Below, one piece after another: positions 1 through 10,841 of a stretch of 64,000 nucleotides of DNA. The translations under genes were made by a program, and so were the position numbers. Numbering within the stretch: position 1 is the stretch's first letter; every line of letters starts with the position of its first letter. Under the pieces are notes generated by a model, which did not search any database, was not told the DNA's origin, and worked only from the letters and a program-made list of their open reading frames with translations. This stretch comes from Cristatella mucedo (Eukaryota; Bryozoa; Phylactolaemata; Cristatellidae), in the NCBI GenBank assembly GCA_009760855.2, contig WPIO01000069.1, positions 305,001 through 369,000 on the forward strand. The letters are read 5' to 3'.

Positions 1-711
1 TATTTAATGAGAGACTAAAACTGTTCTTCAATCGCATATATCTACATCGCATATAAATGGTCATTAGAGTGCTGACACAGAGCAAGTTATCACTAACCAA
101 TTGACATGCTTCCTTTGCCAAGTGCCTAGGAGGGGGCTTTGTTCTTTTATGGCGTTACACAAATAAACTATTTGTATTGTTATTATATAAAAGCGCATGA
201 CCAGGAGTGGAAGGCAATAATCAGCCAAAGGGGGCTACAAAACCAGAAGCAGTACTTGAGGCCGACTTGGTCTCGTCACGACCGCTCGGTTTCCTTGCAC
301 ACGGCAGACTGCAGCAGTTGAGTTCAGCCAAAATCTTTTGCACAGCGAGCAAGGGCAAGGACATCTGCTGTTGCAAGCTGGCTTGACTTGCCCATTGCCA
401 CATCCTTCGGCAGCTGTGCTGCAGGCTCGGAAACACCGGCCAGCCATTGGGTGCGTTCACCGAGCCATCAAAGGCACTACTGTTCGCTCTCAAGCACCCG
501 CGTGGTCTTGAGCGTACAAGGTTAGACCCAAAAACCCAATCCAATCGCCACTGCAGATCGAAGCATCGCATGCACATGCATGCCCACTCACACAAGCACA
601 CACACATACTCACTCGTGAGAGACAAAATTCGCAAGCGTTCGGGGTGCTGCACTCGATCGAGAAATCGAATGCAAGACTAGTCCAGAAGCATCTGGCTCC
701 TTCCCTGGGGG

Positions 712-735
712 CCCCCCCCCCCCCCCCCCCCCCCC
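712..735. repeat. Poly-C homopolymer run
   Basis: This is an uninterrupted run of 24 C residues. It gives glycine or proline runs in translated frames that should not be read as protein. The rest of 1-889 holds no gene I can recognise. Confidence 0.95.
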
Positions 736-889
736 GCCGATGGCTAGCTCGATGCCGAGGGCAAGGTGCCGAGGCCCCCGAACAGCTCGTCTGCAACTGC
801 CGCGCCAAAGAGCTGGGACCGCTGCCTGCTCCAGCATCTGCTCGAGGGAGCTGCTGTCGCTGCTACACCAGCCGCCGAGCGCCACTTAC

Positions 890-1119
890 CGCCTCCGGTC
901 GGGCAGGACCGGTTTGGCCACCGCTAGTCCATGCGTCGTGTGCTCCAAATGGGCATCGCCGTCTAGGGCGTTGCTCCACACCATTGCAGAGTTTTTAAGT
1001 GGTCGAGCGATGCTAGCGATGCCTCTGCTGCTGTTGCTGCCACAATCGACACTGCCACCACCCACAATGGCACTGCTGGTGCTGCCACCTAAGCTGCATG
1101 CCAGGCCTGAAGGTAGCTG
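890..1119 (-). CDS. Candidate internal exon of unknown protein, possibly 3' part of the CRTC-like gene
   Basis: On the minus strand an open block of 76 codons plus 2 nt runs from an acceptor-like CAG (complement of 1120-1122) to a good donor GTAAGTGG (complement of 882-889). The encoded segment is rich in Ser, Gly and Ala, with no domain I recognise. It lies on the same strand and downstream of the CRTC first exon, so it may be a low-complexity C-terminal exon of that gene, but nothing in its sequence proves this. Its phase does not join cleanly to the donor I propose for the next upstream exon, so at least one boundary is probably wrong. Confidence 0.22.
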
Positions 1120-1373
1120 CTGCAGTGTAGATGTCTTCAATCGAAGCTAAGGACGAGTCTTGCTGACACATGACACTACCCAGCGGAGCTCACGGTGCGA
1201 TGACCTGTCACGGTTGAGTGCAAGCTTGCACAAATGCATGGGAAAGTACAGCCAAGGGCAGGGTCCAGAATCATTTCAATGCCTGAAAGCAGCCCCTACC
1301 TGCCCCTAAGCCAAACATGCGAAAAAGGATACTACAGAGCTCTCAGGCCTGCTGAACAAGTAGGACGAAGCAC

Positions 1374-1539
1374 CTGCCTGACTGTAGTCAGGCAGCAGCT
1401 GCTGCTGTGTTAGCCGGGCGTGGGGCGACTGCAGCTGCGACTGCTGCCCCTGGTGCACAGACCATGGATGCCAGTGAGCTGCTGGCTGCGGCATGAGTGG
1501 CTGCTGCTGCCCAATGCCGTACGAGCAGCTGAAAGCTAC
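1374..1539 (-). CDS. Glutamine-rich candidate exon, possibly CRTC central region
   Basis: A pyrimidine-rich tract ending in TTGTAG (complement of 1540-1545 and beyond) precedes an open frame coding V-A-F-S-C-S-Y-G-I-G-Q-Q-Q and a Q/H/P-rich stretch. It includes SQLQSPHARLTQQQLLPDYS and reaches a possible GTGCTT donor. CRTC coactivators have a long Gln/Pro/Ser-rich middle, and the QQ-L-P...S/T-Q-A-G pattern resembles vertebrate CRTC1, so this could be a later CRTC exon. The frame matches that of the candidate exon at 1627-1911, with a phase 0 junction. Composition alone is weak evidence; it could belong to another Q-rich protein. Confidence 0.35.
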
Positions 1540-1626
1540 CTACAAGAGAAGAGGGACAGGAAGGTTGCAGCAGCGACTTGCCGGCCGGATGGAGAGCAGC
1601 ACATCACAGAGAAGCTGCCTGTTCAC

Positions 1627-1911
1627 CTGCACATCCGACGCTTGCCATCTAGGCCGGCCAGCAGCACCAGCCATAGCTGCCGTAGCCGTGGTCCCCGGTG
1701 CCACTGAGCTTTTCGGCAACAGCAGTGCTGAGTTACTGATGTTCGGACGCAGGTACGGGTGCTGGTGCAAGCCCAGCGTTCGGTGCCCAAGCAAGCCCCC
1801 GGCCGACGACGACGCTGCCGATGTTGCAAACTGCTGCCACCTGCCACACGTGTAGCGAGGCCCGTCACATGCTTGGCAAGGACCGCCACATGCCAAAATG
1901 CTGGCGAAGTC
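1627..1911 (-). CDS. Candidate internal exon (95 codons), Ser/Ala/Gly-rich
   Basis: The exon would start after the acceptor GGCTTTTCGTTCGCAG (complement of 1912-1927) and end at donor GTGAAC (complement of 1621-1626). It leaves exactly 95 codons open and ends in phase 0, matching the next candidate exon at 1374-1539. The product is low complexity, with segments such as LGLHQHPYLRPNISNSALLL and SSVAPGTTATAAMAG. No conserved domain is recognised. Its strand, position and compatible phases suggest the same gene as the CRTC first exon about 3.8 kb upstream, but this is an inference. No exon between 1911 and 5700 was identified. Confidence 0.33.
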
Positions 1912-4900
1912 CTGCGAACGAAAAGCCGGCCGAGCTCGGCTTAACAGTCAAACGCAGTGGCCATGGCCTGCAGTGAACTGCCGCAGTGGCAGCGGAAGCT
2001 GCTGAGAGCCAGAAAGTACACCGGCAACAGCACTGCCTATCTACATCTGCCTCGATGACCAGGGATGGCAAAGCAGCACAAGCAAGCAAGGTCGTGGTGG
2101 CAACGATCATGCTCTAAATCCCGTGTGCAGCGGGCTACGCTCTAACTCCGTAGATCGGCTGCCGAGCGTGGGCAGTGGCATGCAAGTAAGGCCTCTGAGT
2201 AGCCAGCTATACAGATGCTTGTGCTGCTTCTCGCGATCACGTTAGAGAGGGCCTTTACTCATTGACGGTGTGCAGCCCATCACGACACACTAGCAGTAAG
2301 GCAAATGCAACTTCTGAGATAAAGGAACTTCGGTCGGTCTTATTTCCGAAACTAGGGTGCACTGCTTCCCCAGTGGAGTCGGCCTGGAGGATAGCCTTAG
2401 CGCCCAAGCCGACTATGACATGCATGAGTGAGCATCCGCCGAGCATGCCACACTGCCGTGTCAGGCTAGACTAGTGGGGTGGAAGCTTCTGCCGCCGGGA
2501 CGATGCTAACTGGCCGTCAGACCTGGAAGGAAGTCAGTATAGAGCTCGTCTAACTACTCGACTAGACCCACCCCCTCTTGAGTTCACGCTTGCATAGACT
2601 TGAGTCGGTGTGCCTGTGTGGGTGTGTGCAAGCATGTGCGAATGCGCTCGACCGTGTAGGAGCACGTGTTAACAAGTCCCTGGGCCAGGCTTGTGCGAAA
2701 GCACTTACAGTTGTCCCACATTTCTTGTCCTTAAAAACAGGTAACTTGGTGTGCTGCTCGGATTCTCCTTTTTTTATGCTGACCACCTCTACTGTAATTC
2801 GCAGCAGTTCCAGTATGGTGACACCTCTCTCGGGCTCATCCGTGGCATTCCTTCTCCTAAGCACTCTTCACAGGTGTCAATACCTCCATTCGTCACAGCA
2901 AAACAACTGAAACTTCACAACTACACCATCCAGGCAAACCCTCCTCAATCAATCATTAACTATCGAATCCTGGGCACTTTGTCAGCCGACTGCAAAGCGC
3001 TGACCTCAATCCATTCATAAACTGGAGAGAGCGAGAGAGAGGGGGAGAGAGAGACATAAATCGACGCCAACGCTAGCATTTGCTCTCATACTTCTCACTG
3101 TAGAATGGCTATGCAAAGCCGTCTTTGATCAGCCAAAAGAGAAGTACCTGGGGATTTATACGAACCCATCGGAGTGAGCTGATGCATGAGCACATGACCG
3201 GACAGATGCCTCCTGAAGGGGCAGCAGGCCTTTGACCTCTTGCATCGACCCATAGCCGGGAAGGTTGCTGCAGTTGAACCTCTTCGAGCTTCGTTTTAAG
3301 ATTGGCTGCCGTAGGGGAAAGTCAAGACTCGGCACCCCTCGGCTTAATCATAGATTAACCTTTGAGGGGCATAGGAGTTATCAAGACATCGGATACTGCA
3401 TTACAGTTCCAATAGTGATGCCAATAAATGCAAGCCTTCTGTTGTGCATAATGCCCCACACCATCGGTTTACTGACACAGCTAGTTAATAGTATTCCGAA
3501 ACTGATCAAGCCACCAACAGTCAGCTGACTCCAAAACCAACACAATCAGAGAAGCCCTGGTTGCCATATTCTGCATGACATCGGAAATTCTCCTCACACG
3601 GTCCCATGGGACTGAAAAGGGAAATGGAGCTGGTCGGGTCTTTGGGCTTGCGTGGTGCACGAAGCCGAACTGGCTCATTAATCCCACTTCTCTTAACTCC
3701 GACTGGCCGCTCGGCAACCGAACCATTCCACAGTGCGGCAGGATTGGCAACCGTGCAAGCAGGCCAATCAGGCCAGACAGAGGTTTGCCTTGATTCGTGG
3801 GACGTGTCCCCTGATGGCTCATAGCAGTGGCAGCGACCGATCGCCGTGGTACTCCGGTGATCGCCTTCGAGGCACCCAAATGCTGCCGGGATTATTTTCC
3901 ATACCGGAACAAAATTAAACTTGCCGACCAGCCATGGTGGACGAAACCGCAGATCATATTGCATAATTATTTTCCAATCATCCTACTCGGAACCAAAGCA
4001 TGTGGCTAAAGCATGCACTCGGTGACCTACTCTAGCAGAGCAGTCGCGAGACACAAGAGCACAGCAGAGGCCACTAGAGCAGAGCAGAGTAGAGGTGCAG
4101 CCCATATCGACCGCGACCAGGTGCTCTTCAAGCTCATGCCCCTCGAGCACGAAGTCTACAGCAGGTTGGTGAAGTCATGGCTAGCGAGATGCAAGCAAGC
4201 TGCCAGCCGGCCCCTGATACGACCACTGCTGCTAACGTCGCGGCAGCTAGTAAGTACTAAGTCGGCTCCACCAACGCCTGAACAACCTGCTACAGCCCAG
4301 CCAGCACACGGCCTGGCACTTGGATCTCGAAGAACTAGAAAGCCTGAGAGGTAGGCAACCTGCCATAGCCCCTGTCTGTGGTCGACTATGTCTACAGCTC
4401 TCAGCCTTCGTTCCAGCTGCTACCTTCCCACTTACCTCTTGCTTATGCCTGCTTCTGACCAGCAAAACCCCCGACAAACATCTCGGCTCTCGGCCTGGGT
4501 CTTACAACTATGTAACCCCCCCCCCCCCCTGCACTGTACGCTGGGGTTGCCCTTCGTGGCCCAGTCGGCAGCAGCAACAACCGCAGAACACCCCGAGGAC
4601 GCTCCGCCGGGCTCGCTGGGCGCCGACGACGTCGCGCTGCTCTCGCCGGCTACGGCACTCCTCAGCAGCCGCCGGTCAAAGGGCGCTAGACGTCGCGCGG
4701 TTGCCCGAAAAGCTGGACTGGCGCGATGCTACACTCGACTCCTCGTTCTACGGAGGCAATACGACCTGAGAGTCCCAGCAGCTCCATAATCCATTATCGT
4801 CCCTGACTCCATCAGCCTGCTCGCTTTGCAGTTGTACCGGCTCATCGGATCGGCAGAGGCATTGGGGAGATGCCAAAATGCGAGCCACTTTTGGGGGAGG

Positions 4901-5099
4901 CGTAGGGAGCAAGTTTGGGCCGGCAAGCGGCTGGTCTCAGCAAGCCTGCTACCTACGCCCAGCCATTCCCCATCTACCGTAAAGCCCGAAGCGCTGGTAA
5001 TGGCCAGAGAAGCTCACACATGGTGGCAAACTGCTGGTTACGGCACTATTGAGTAGAAAGCCGAGCCCCGATCCAGAATTTCTCTGATTCGGTGACGAC
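1912..5099. other. No confident gene; presumed CRTC intron space
   Basis: This stretch has scattered short open frames on both strands but none with a recognisable domain and clean splice sites. It includes a 14-base C run near 4517-4530 and a short GA-rich tract near 3027-3055. Several reading frames around 3500-3960 are open for 100-150 codons on both strands. I could not assign them and suspect composition effects. If the CRTC interpretation is right, conserved early CRTC exons should lie here, but I did not find the conserved Gly-Ser-Leu-Pro-Asn-Val block. Confidence 0.5.
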
Positions 5100-5699
5100 G
5101 AGATTAACTAATTTACGCCTCCGACCGTCCCTGACTTACGGTGGAGGGGCTGGTGGCGAGAGCTTACCGGGAGCCGAGGGGGCCCACGTTGTCGCGATCG
5201 CGAGGAGGGGCAGTCGCGCAGCCGCCGTGGGCTATCGCACTGGAGTGCCGTCCGCCGTCGCCCGGCCGCTCGACGCCGCTCGCGCCCACCAGTCGCGGAG
5301 CCGCCGCTCGAACCAGCCGCAGGCGCGCGAAAAAGAGAGGAAGTGAGAGCATGAGAAGGCAGACTCGGATGCCGGCGGGCGGCTGCGGGCGGCTGCGGCG
5401 TAATGAACGCACGGCCGTGAGGCCGCGCGCATCGCCCTCGAGGAATCACGAGGAGCAGCCGCTGCCGCCGCCGCAGCCGCCGCCGCCACGCTCGACGGGC
5501 GACAAGCCGAGCGCGCGCGAGGGAAAGCGCGCGCGCACGCGCGACCGAGGACGGGGCTCCGCCGCCGGCCCTAGCGACCGCGCGGCTTCGCGACGCGCGC
5601 GGCCGCCGACGAGCTGCGGCCAATTCGCCGTGCGCGCGGGTCTCCCAGCCGCCGACCCGCGGGCCGACGGGTCTGGCGCAAGGTAATCGAGCGACTTAC
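5100..5699. other. CpG-rich first-intron/promoter-proximal block
   Basis: This is about 600 bases of extreme G+C and dense CpG immediately downstream (minus-strand sense) of CRTC exon 1. It creates long Arg/Ala/Pro-rich open frames on every strand, which I treat as artefacts. The pattern fits an unmethylated CpG island spanning the 5' end of the gene. Confidence 0.55.
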
Positions 5700-5825
5700 G
5701 AAGAGTTCCGTTTGCCGCGTGAGTGGAGTGACCTCGGTGAGGATACGACTGAAGGCGGCATCGCTTTCCGTCTCTTTCTCCTTAATTAGGGCAATCTTTT
5801 CGCTGAATTTTCGCAGGTCCGCCAT
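5700..5825 (-). CDS. CRTC: CREB-regulated transcription coactivator (CRTC/TORC), first coding exon
   Basis: The minus-strand ATG at 5825 opens 42 codons starting M-A-D-L-R-K-F-S-E-K-I-A-L, ending ...PLTRQTELF, followed directly by a canonical donor GTAAGTCG (complement of 5692-5699). The RKFSEKIAL core and the spacing to the acidic EV.....T segment are the signature of the CRTC N-terminal CREB-binding coiled-coil domain. In animals this binds the bZIP of CREB and recruits transcription machinery after dephosphorylation and nuclear entry. Vertebrate CRTC genes also place an intron just after this segment. The ATG sits in a good context (ccATGGCG). The remaining exons must lie at lower coordinates or beyond the window; glutamine-rich candidates occur at 1374-1911. 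It could be a retained first exon of a broken gene, but the donor and start look intact. Confidence 0.85.
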
Positions 5826-5990
5826 GGAATTTTCGTCGGAGGCGGCTGCTGCTCTGTCAGCTGGGTATCAATCAGCACACGTGACGAAGCCTCTGCGCCT
5901 GCGTAGGGGTGGGACAACCAACCAGTCACGCCCTCGCTCACCAATCACTTCCTTCGTCCTCGCCTCGAGGTGAGAGCGCGGGTTGCCACC
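5826..5990 (-). promoter_or_regulatory. Probable CRTC promoter/5' UTR with E-box, CRE half-site, NRF1-like and CCAAT motifs
   Basis: Just upstream of the CRTC start is a CpG-rich segment. It holds a CACGTG E-box (5878-5883) overlapping TGACG, a CRE half-site (5882-5886), a TGCGCCTGCGT NRF1-like palindrome (5894-5904) and CCAAT (5941-5945). No TATA box is obvious, as expected of a CpG-island promoter. The motifs are seen directly; their use is inferred. Confidence 0.45.
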
Positions 5991-6362
5991 CAACTGAATT
6001 TTCATACACATTTTTCAAGCTAAAATGGTAATGATGAAATAACCATTAGTTTTTTAATGCGATTAAGAGAATGTGATCACAGACGGCGACCAGCTAAGGA
6101 ACTGTGGGCTGTGCCGTCTGTTACCTGGCAGCGACCGTCGAAACGTTAAGGCTAGCCCGATGGGTGGGACCGCCGTTAGCCCTTTCGCGTTATTGGCGAC
6201 GCTCAATTGCGAGGACTTGTGAGTGAGTTGGTTGTGGTGCTGCGCTGCTCATTTCGGAACTTCTCTTAGGAAGAAACTGGCGCTCAACAGGCACAAGCAA
6301 ACTGACGCACTGCAGAGCTAGCACAGCATCACCCTAAGAAGACAGCCGACCAGCAATTGAAC

Positions 6363-6413
6363 ACACGCGCGCGCGCGCACACACACACACACACACACAA
6401 CACACACACACGG
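6363..6413. repeat. (CG)n-(CA)n dinucleotide microsatellite
   Basis: An alternating CG tract passes into a CA tract with one interruption. It is potential Z-DNA-forming purine-pyrimidine alternation. The preceding 6000-6362 shows nothing recognisable. Confidence 0.95.
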
Positions 6414-6734
6414 ACACTATTTATTTTTAGTCTACCTTAAGAGAGCACAGACTCTATTGAGGTGCTTTACAACTGCCAGAGGGCTCGAGGGAGGAGAACA
6501 AATGTCGTTAAAGGTGAGCACCTTGTCGCTGGGCAAAACCAGAGTGGCAATTCGACTTGAACTGGCGGCTGCCCGAGTTCACTGCTTATGTGGTGCATCG
6601 TGATCATACTTTGTACTTGGAATACATCGATGGCAAGTGTTGCTTGGCTGTACAAACTTCCGGTTTAGCTCTTAAAAGTGGCTCACAAATACAACAGCTC
6701 TCTTACCTTCTTTGCAGCATGTATTGCCAAGAGT

Positions 6735-7830
6735 CGCAATTTGATAGCCACAGACTTTCTTAAACTTAACGACTATAAAAACCAGCTCACCAAATATGGG
6801 CAAACCGGGTGTTTCTCAGTAATTGGTAATCCTGTCCATCCAAAATGGGCTCCGCTCGCCTATTTCCTGTTGCATCTACTCAAAATCTGGGCGTCCGGTT
6901 AAAAAGTGACATTCTCCCAGACATCACATTAGCTCCGCAGTCACGTCTTCCAAGTTCTACCTACGCAGCATTGCCGAAATTCGGGCCTGGTTTGACAAGG
7001 ATACTATATCCAAGTTTTTCCATGCATTTGTGACATCCCGTCTCGACTTCTGCAATTCACTACTTTCATGGCTACTGGCCTGTTCACTAAATTTCTTGCC
7101 ATTGACCCAAGCTTAATTGATTACAGTTGGCATACAACTCTCTAGCTAGGCTCCTCTATCGTTAGGGTAGGAATTGACACATTACACCTCAAATTACATT
7201 ACATTCTCACCGACCAGCACTGGCTCCCCATCAACCAGTGTATCAGTTTCAAGGTCTTATCACTCTCACTTAGGTCTCGCCATCCTTCCGATCATTTCTA
7301 TCTATCTGAGTTATTTCCCGATCAGGCCGGGCGTCGCATCCCTCATTCTTCTGACGCTTATCGGTGACCTGCTGGTGTTTGCCCAGGCGTTTGATGCTTG
7401 CACTTCATTACTAGACTCTGGCTAGATACATGGCTAGTCTTGAACCCGCGACACTGGTCATGGGTTCCAGTCTAGTAGTTGGAAATCCTGGATTGCCTAC
7501 AGCAAGCGGGTTGATAACCGATTGGACTCTTCTGCCCCAAATGATGAGAAAGGCAGTTTGGCCAGCTAACCTTAACTTAGCTGTGCATCGAACCAACTTC
7601 AAATCGTGTGGAGCACGCGCCTTAAATTTCGTATGCTTCCAAAGCCAGGAACTCACTACGGACTGAAGTCACGAAATCCAGTGACTCATCAAATTTTTAA
7701 AGAAAGCTGCAAATGCACCAGTCCTTCTCAGCATTTTCTGGGTCCCTGTGATTCGTCCTGCGTTTGCTTAAATAACTATGTGTGCACGTTGACACTATGT
7801 TTTTTACCACAAATGAGACTGTCAAGCGTC
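6735..7830 (+). mobile_element. LINE-A (CR1/L2-type) fragment, heavily decayed
   Basis: The plus strand carries broken remnants of the LINE-A C-terminal region. These include the F-L-K-L-N-D-Y-K block, the ARAWFDKDT..FHAFVTSRLDFCNS region near 6990-7065, the D-Q-H-W-L-P-I-N block near 7210 and the terminal GGTCCCTGTGATTCGTCC 3' UTR motif near 7741. Reading frames are shifted repeatedly. A foreign segment, about 7424-7580, containing a box-B-like GGGTTCAAG on the minus strand interrupts it, perhaps another tRNA-derived SINE. Confidence 0.7.
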
Positions 7831-7869
7831 TTTTACAGTTCAAGTTCTCTGACGATGCTACGTACGTTT

Positions 7870-8070
7870 AATAATAATAATGATAATATTTCACTTGATA
7901 AAGCGCCCTCAGAGAACTCAATCTCTTTCAATGCGCTTTACATTTGCTGCAAGGGGAAATGCAATTAAATGTTGAGTAATATCATGCTTGATGAACAAAC
8001 AACATGAATAACATGGTTAGGGGTGACATGCACAGGGTCAGCATGCAAATGTGGTTAGTGGCAGCTTAGT
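7870..8070 (-). mobile_element. LINE-A 3' UTR fragment
   Basis: This is the reverse complement of the LINE-A tail. It has the ATT-rich end, the conserved hairpin-like AAAGCGCC...GTTCTCTGAGGGCGCTTTATCAAG tail block, and the CATGTCACCCCTAACCAT motif. It abuts the plus-strand fragment tail to tail. Confidence 0.8.
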
Positions 8071-8808
8071 ATTGTAGTTATTACTATTCAGCCAGCTGCA
8101 TTCGATAGTAGCCGATGGATGTGGCTGGTTTTGGTGATCATTCCCTTGACTCCATACGGCCGAGCAGGAACAGTCACCATACCAAGTATCCCTCCGTTCA
8201 ATAATAAATACTAATAATTAGTCGTGGACTCAACTGTCAATTTTTAATGGCTGAGCCGATTAAGACCAGATTTATTGGTTCCGATCCTACTAAAAGCTCT
8301 TGCCGTACCGGGTGCACCTGTCTGGAGAATTGAAGCACACGTGGGTGCAAGCTATCGTTTCATTCCGAAGTTTGAGTCATTGGGTAAGAGACGCAAACAT
8401 ATAATAAAAGGCAAATAATAAATTCCATAATGTATGGCCGTTCCCAAAATACTTCAAGCCTTTAAAAAAAATCTGCTCTCCAATTGTCGCCCTCAAACGC
8501 GGTCTTCTTAAGCGGTTCCACAGTCAATCACCTTTGTAAATCTGAGCCCAGCTAGTATTGGTTAGCAAACCATATGTCACAGTCATCAGAATCGGTGTAG
8601 TTGGCTCTTGAAGCTTTGAACCCACCAGGCTCTCCAATCGGACCAGTCTGGGCAGCGAAAGGAGAGAGAGGAAAATGAAGCTGCTGCAGCTACATTCATT
8701 TAGCTCCTATTGAGATCATTCTGCTCGTCGTAAATAGAGAAACTGAATTCAAATTATAGAATGCTAAATACCGAAATTGATTAGAAGCACGTGACCAACA
8801 CTTTATTT
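8071..8808. other. No gene seen
   Basis: AT-rich unique-looking sequence with no open frame of note and no recognisable repeat, ending at the 8-bp target duplication (8801-8808) of the SPIN-like element. Confidence 0.6.
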
Positions 8809-8995
8809 CAGCGATTCTTAACCTGTTGGTCACGACCCTTTAAGGGGTTGAACGATATTTTCGCAGGGGTCGCCTAAAACTGTCGGAAGACATGCATTTC
8901 CTCATATTGAACACTATACTTTTATGGCTGAAGGTCGCCGAAACATGAGGATTCGTATTAGAGGGTCACGGCATTAGAAAGGTTGAGAGCCACTG
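8809..8995 (-). mobile_element. SPIN-like hAT non-autonomous element, copy 1
   Basis: This is a 187-bp element bounded by imperfect terminal inverted repeats: CAGCGATTCTTAACCTG at the left and the complement of GTTGAGAGCCACTG at the right. The subterminal GGGTCGCCTAAAACTGTCGGAA and TCACGGCATTAGAAAG blocks match the layout of the SPACE INVADERS (SPIN) hAT family. It is flanked by an 8-bp target duplication with one mismatch (CTTTATTT at 8801-8808, CTCTATTT at 8996-9003), as expected of hAT transposition. It is inverted relative to the copy at 14436. It carries no transposase and would have been mobilised in trans. Confidence 0.85.
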
Positions 8996-9161
8996 CTCTA
9001 TTTTCACGCTCTGTGGCCATTAGCGTCTGATATTTGTTAACAAAATATAAACAAAGAAATTGCTGTCAAGGGGTGTGTGATGCTAATATGCTGAAAAGAA
9101 GAATTATGAGAGCAAGGCCATTAGCTGATCAGCTAGAATGCCCTCGACGCTTGAGTAGATG

Positions 9162-9235
9162 GAGAGAGAGAGAGAGAGAGATGGAGAGTGAGTAGAGAGA
9201 GTAGAGAGAGAGAGAGACAGAAAGAAAGAGAGAGT

Positions 9236-9298
<63 letters not shown>

Positions 9299-9353
9299 CA
9301 TACAGAGGGAGAAAGAGTGAGACAGACAGAGACATAGAGAGAGGAGAGGGAGA
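9162..9353. repeat. (GA)n microsatellite, compound
   Basis: GA repeats with interspersed GTAGA and GACAGA variants. It produces long Ser/Leu-rich frames on the minus strand that are not genes. Confidence 0.95.
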
Positions 9354-9611
9354 GAGCCACTTTATCAGTAGGACCGCGAAACTACAGTAATTATTGAAAT
9401 TAATCGTAGAACGTGTAATGTCGTCAAAGAAGGTGGTACCGCCGATGTACAGCAGGAAGTCATTGTTGCAGATAATTTGGTCTATTATAACTAACAATAT
9501 GTCTGGGTAAATCTCCGAAAGTAACGGTTCTGACAGTGCAAGCGACAGCTTTTCGTCGAGAACTCTAAGCTCCACGAGCAAGCAGCTGGCACAGAGGCGC
9601 TTAACAATCCC

Positions 9612-10669
9612 AGCCTTCGAGCACCTCAAATTCTCTCAACTCACTAGCTGCATGCATTGATGACATCCGCACATGGATGGCAGCAAATTTTCTAAAACTT
9701 AACGATGATAAAACTAACTTACTAGTTATGGGCAAACCCAGTGTGATCCAGAGATTGGAAAGGCTGACTCTCAAAATTGGCTCTGCCAGCATATCTCCTG
9801 TCGAATCAGCTCGGAATCTAGGTGTCATATTCCAAAGCGACCTCTCGTTAGACGACCATATCAGCTCCACGGTCAAATCTGCCTATTTTCAGCTTCATAA
9901 CATTGCTAAAATTCCGGCTTGTTTAGATAAAGATACCACGTCCAAGTTAGTTCATGCATTCGTGACATCCAGTCTCGACTTCTGCAACTCACTGCTTACT
10001 GGCCTACCAGCATGTGCGATCAGGCGATTGCAGCTTGTGCAAAACTCTGCAGCTAGGCTTGTCTGTCGTGAGCGTCGCAGTTGCCACATTACTTCACTTC
10101 TCGCCGACCTGCACTGGCTACCAGTCAAGCAACGGATTGACTTCTAGGTTTTGTCGCTCACTTTTAGGTCCCTTCATTCTATGGCTCCAGCCTATCTGTC
10201 AGATATACTACCCAATCAGGCCAAGCATCGTACCACCCGCTTTTCGGAATCCAACAGTCTACAAATACCTCATACAAACCTTAAATCCTTTGGAGACCGT
10301 GCATTTAGTTCATATGCTCCCAAAGCCTGGAACTGCCTCCCGACCTGCATCAAAACATCCCCTGACCTGACCACATTTAAAAGAAACCTAAAAACACACC
10401 TATTTAGGACAGCATTTAGTGGGTCCCTGTGATTCGTCCTTGATGTGCTTATGCGTGCTGACACTGTGCATGCTGCCACTAACTACATTCGCATGCTGAC
10501 CCTGTGCATGTCACCCCTAACCATATTATTCATTTCGTTTGTTTTTCAAGCATGATTTTACTTACCATTCAATTGCATTTCACTTTACAGCAAATGTAAA
10601 GCGCCTAGAGAGAGATTGAGTTCTCTGAGGGCGCTTTATCAAGTGAAATATTATTATTATTATTATTAA
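9612..10669 (+). mobile_element. LINE-A (CR1/L2-type non-LTR retrotransposon), 5'-truncated, best-preserved 3' copy
   Basis: The copy starts within the ORF2 region after the reverse transcriptase palm and ends in an (ATT)n tail. Recognisable blocks in order are [18 protein letters not shown] (about 9690-9745), SPVESARNLGV, the D-K-D-T-T-S-K-L-V-H-A-F region, RLQLVQNSAARLVCRERRS, L-H-W-L-P-V-K-Q-R-I-D-F, and after one in-frame TAG at 10146-10148 the remaining C-terminus ending L-F-R-T-A-F-S-G-S-L. The 3' UTR has the family hallmarks TCACCCCTAACCAT and the AAAGCGCCTAGAGAGAGATTG tail. The single stop suggests a fairly young copy. More than a dozen fragments of the family occur in this window. 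Confidence 0.88.
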
Positions 10670-10841
10670 GCTCGCAGTAGCTCTCCTCCACTCCAGCACG
10701 CCGAAGGGCACATGGAAGGGAGACACGTGGAACGCTGCCGGAAACATTCTGTGGGTCGAGAAATACCGAGCGCACAACGCCAGCACCCTGCCGATCTCTG
10801 GATTCATCAAAGGCGCTTTCCACAAGACAGGACTGCTCTAG
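10670..10841 (+). CDS. Unidentified open fragment directly after LINE-A tail
   Basis: Directly after the LINE tail, a plus-strand frame of 56 codons with third-position G/C preference runs to TAG at 10839-10841. It contains segments such as GTWKGDTWNAAGNILWVEKY and STLPISGFIKGAFHK. This looks more protein-like than its surroundings, and may be a last exon or a fragment cut off by the LINE insertion. I do not recognise the family. A minus-strand frame over the same bases is also open, so a composition effect is possible. Confidence 0.22.

Noticed and set aside
2751-3020. LINE-like F-Y-A-D block
   Set aside because: Only four residues resemble the RT box. The surrounding frame shows no other RT landmark and no LINE nucleotide similarity.
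5108-5686. Arg/Ala-rich open frames on both strands
   Set aside because: They overlap each other in the CpG-rich block and carry no domain; high G+C lowers stop frequency.
9104-9629. Long Ser/Leu-rich open frames on the minus strand
   Set aside because: They are translations of the (GA)n/(TC)n microsatellite and are open because the dinucleotide has no stop codons.
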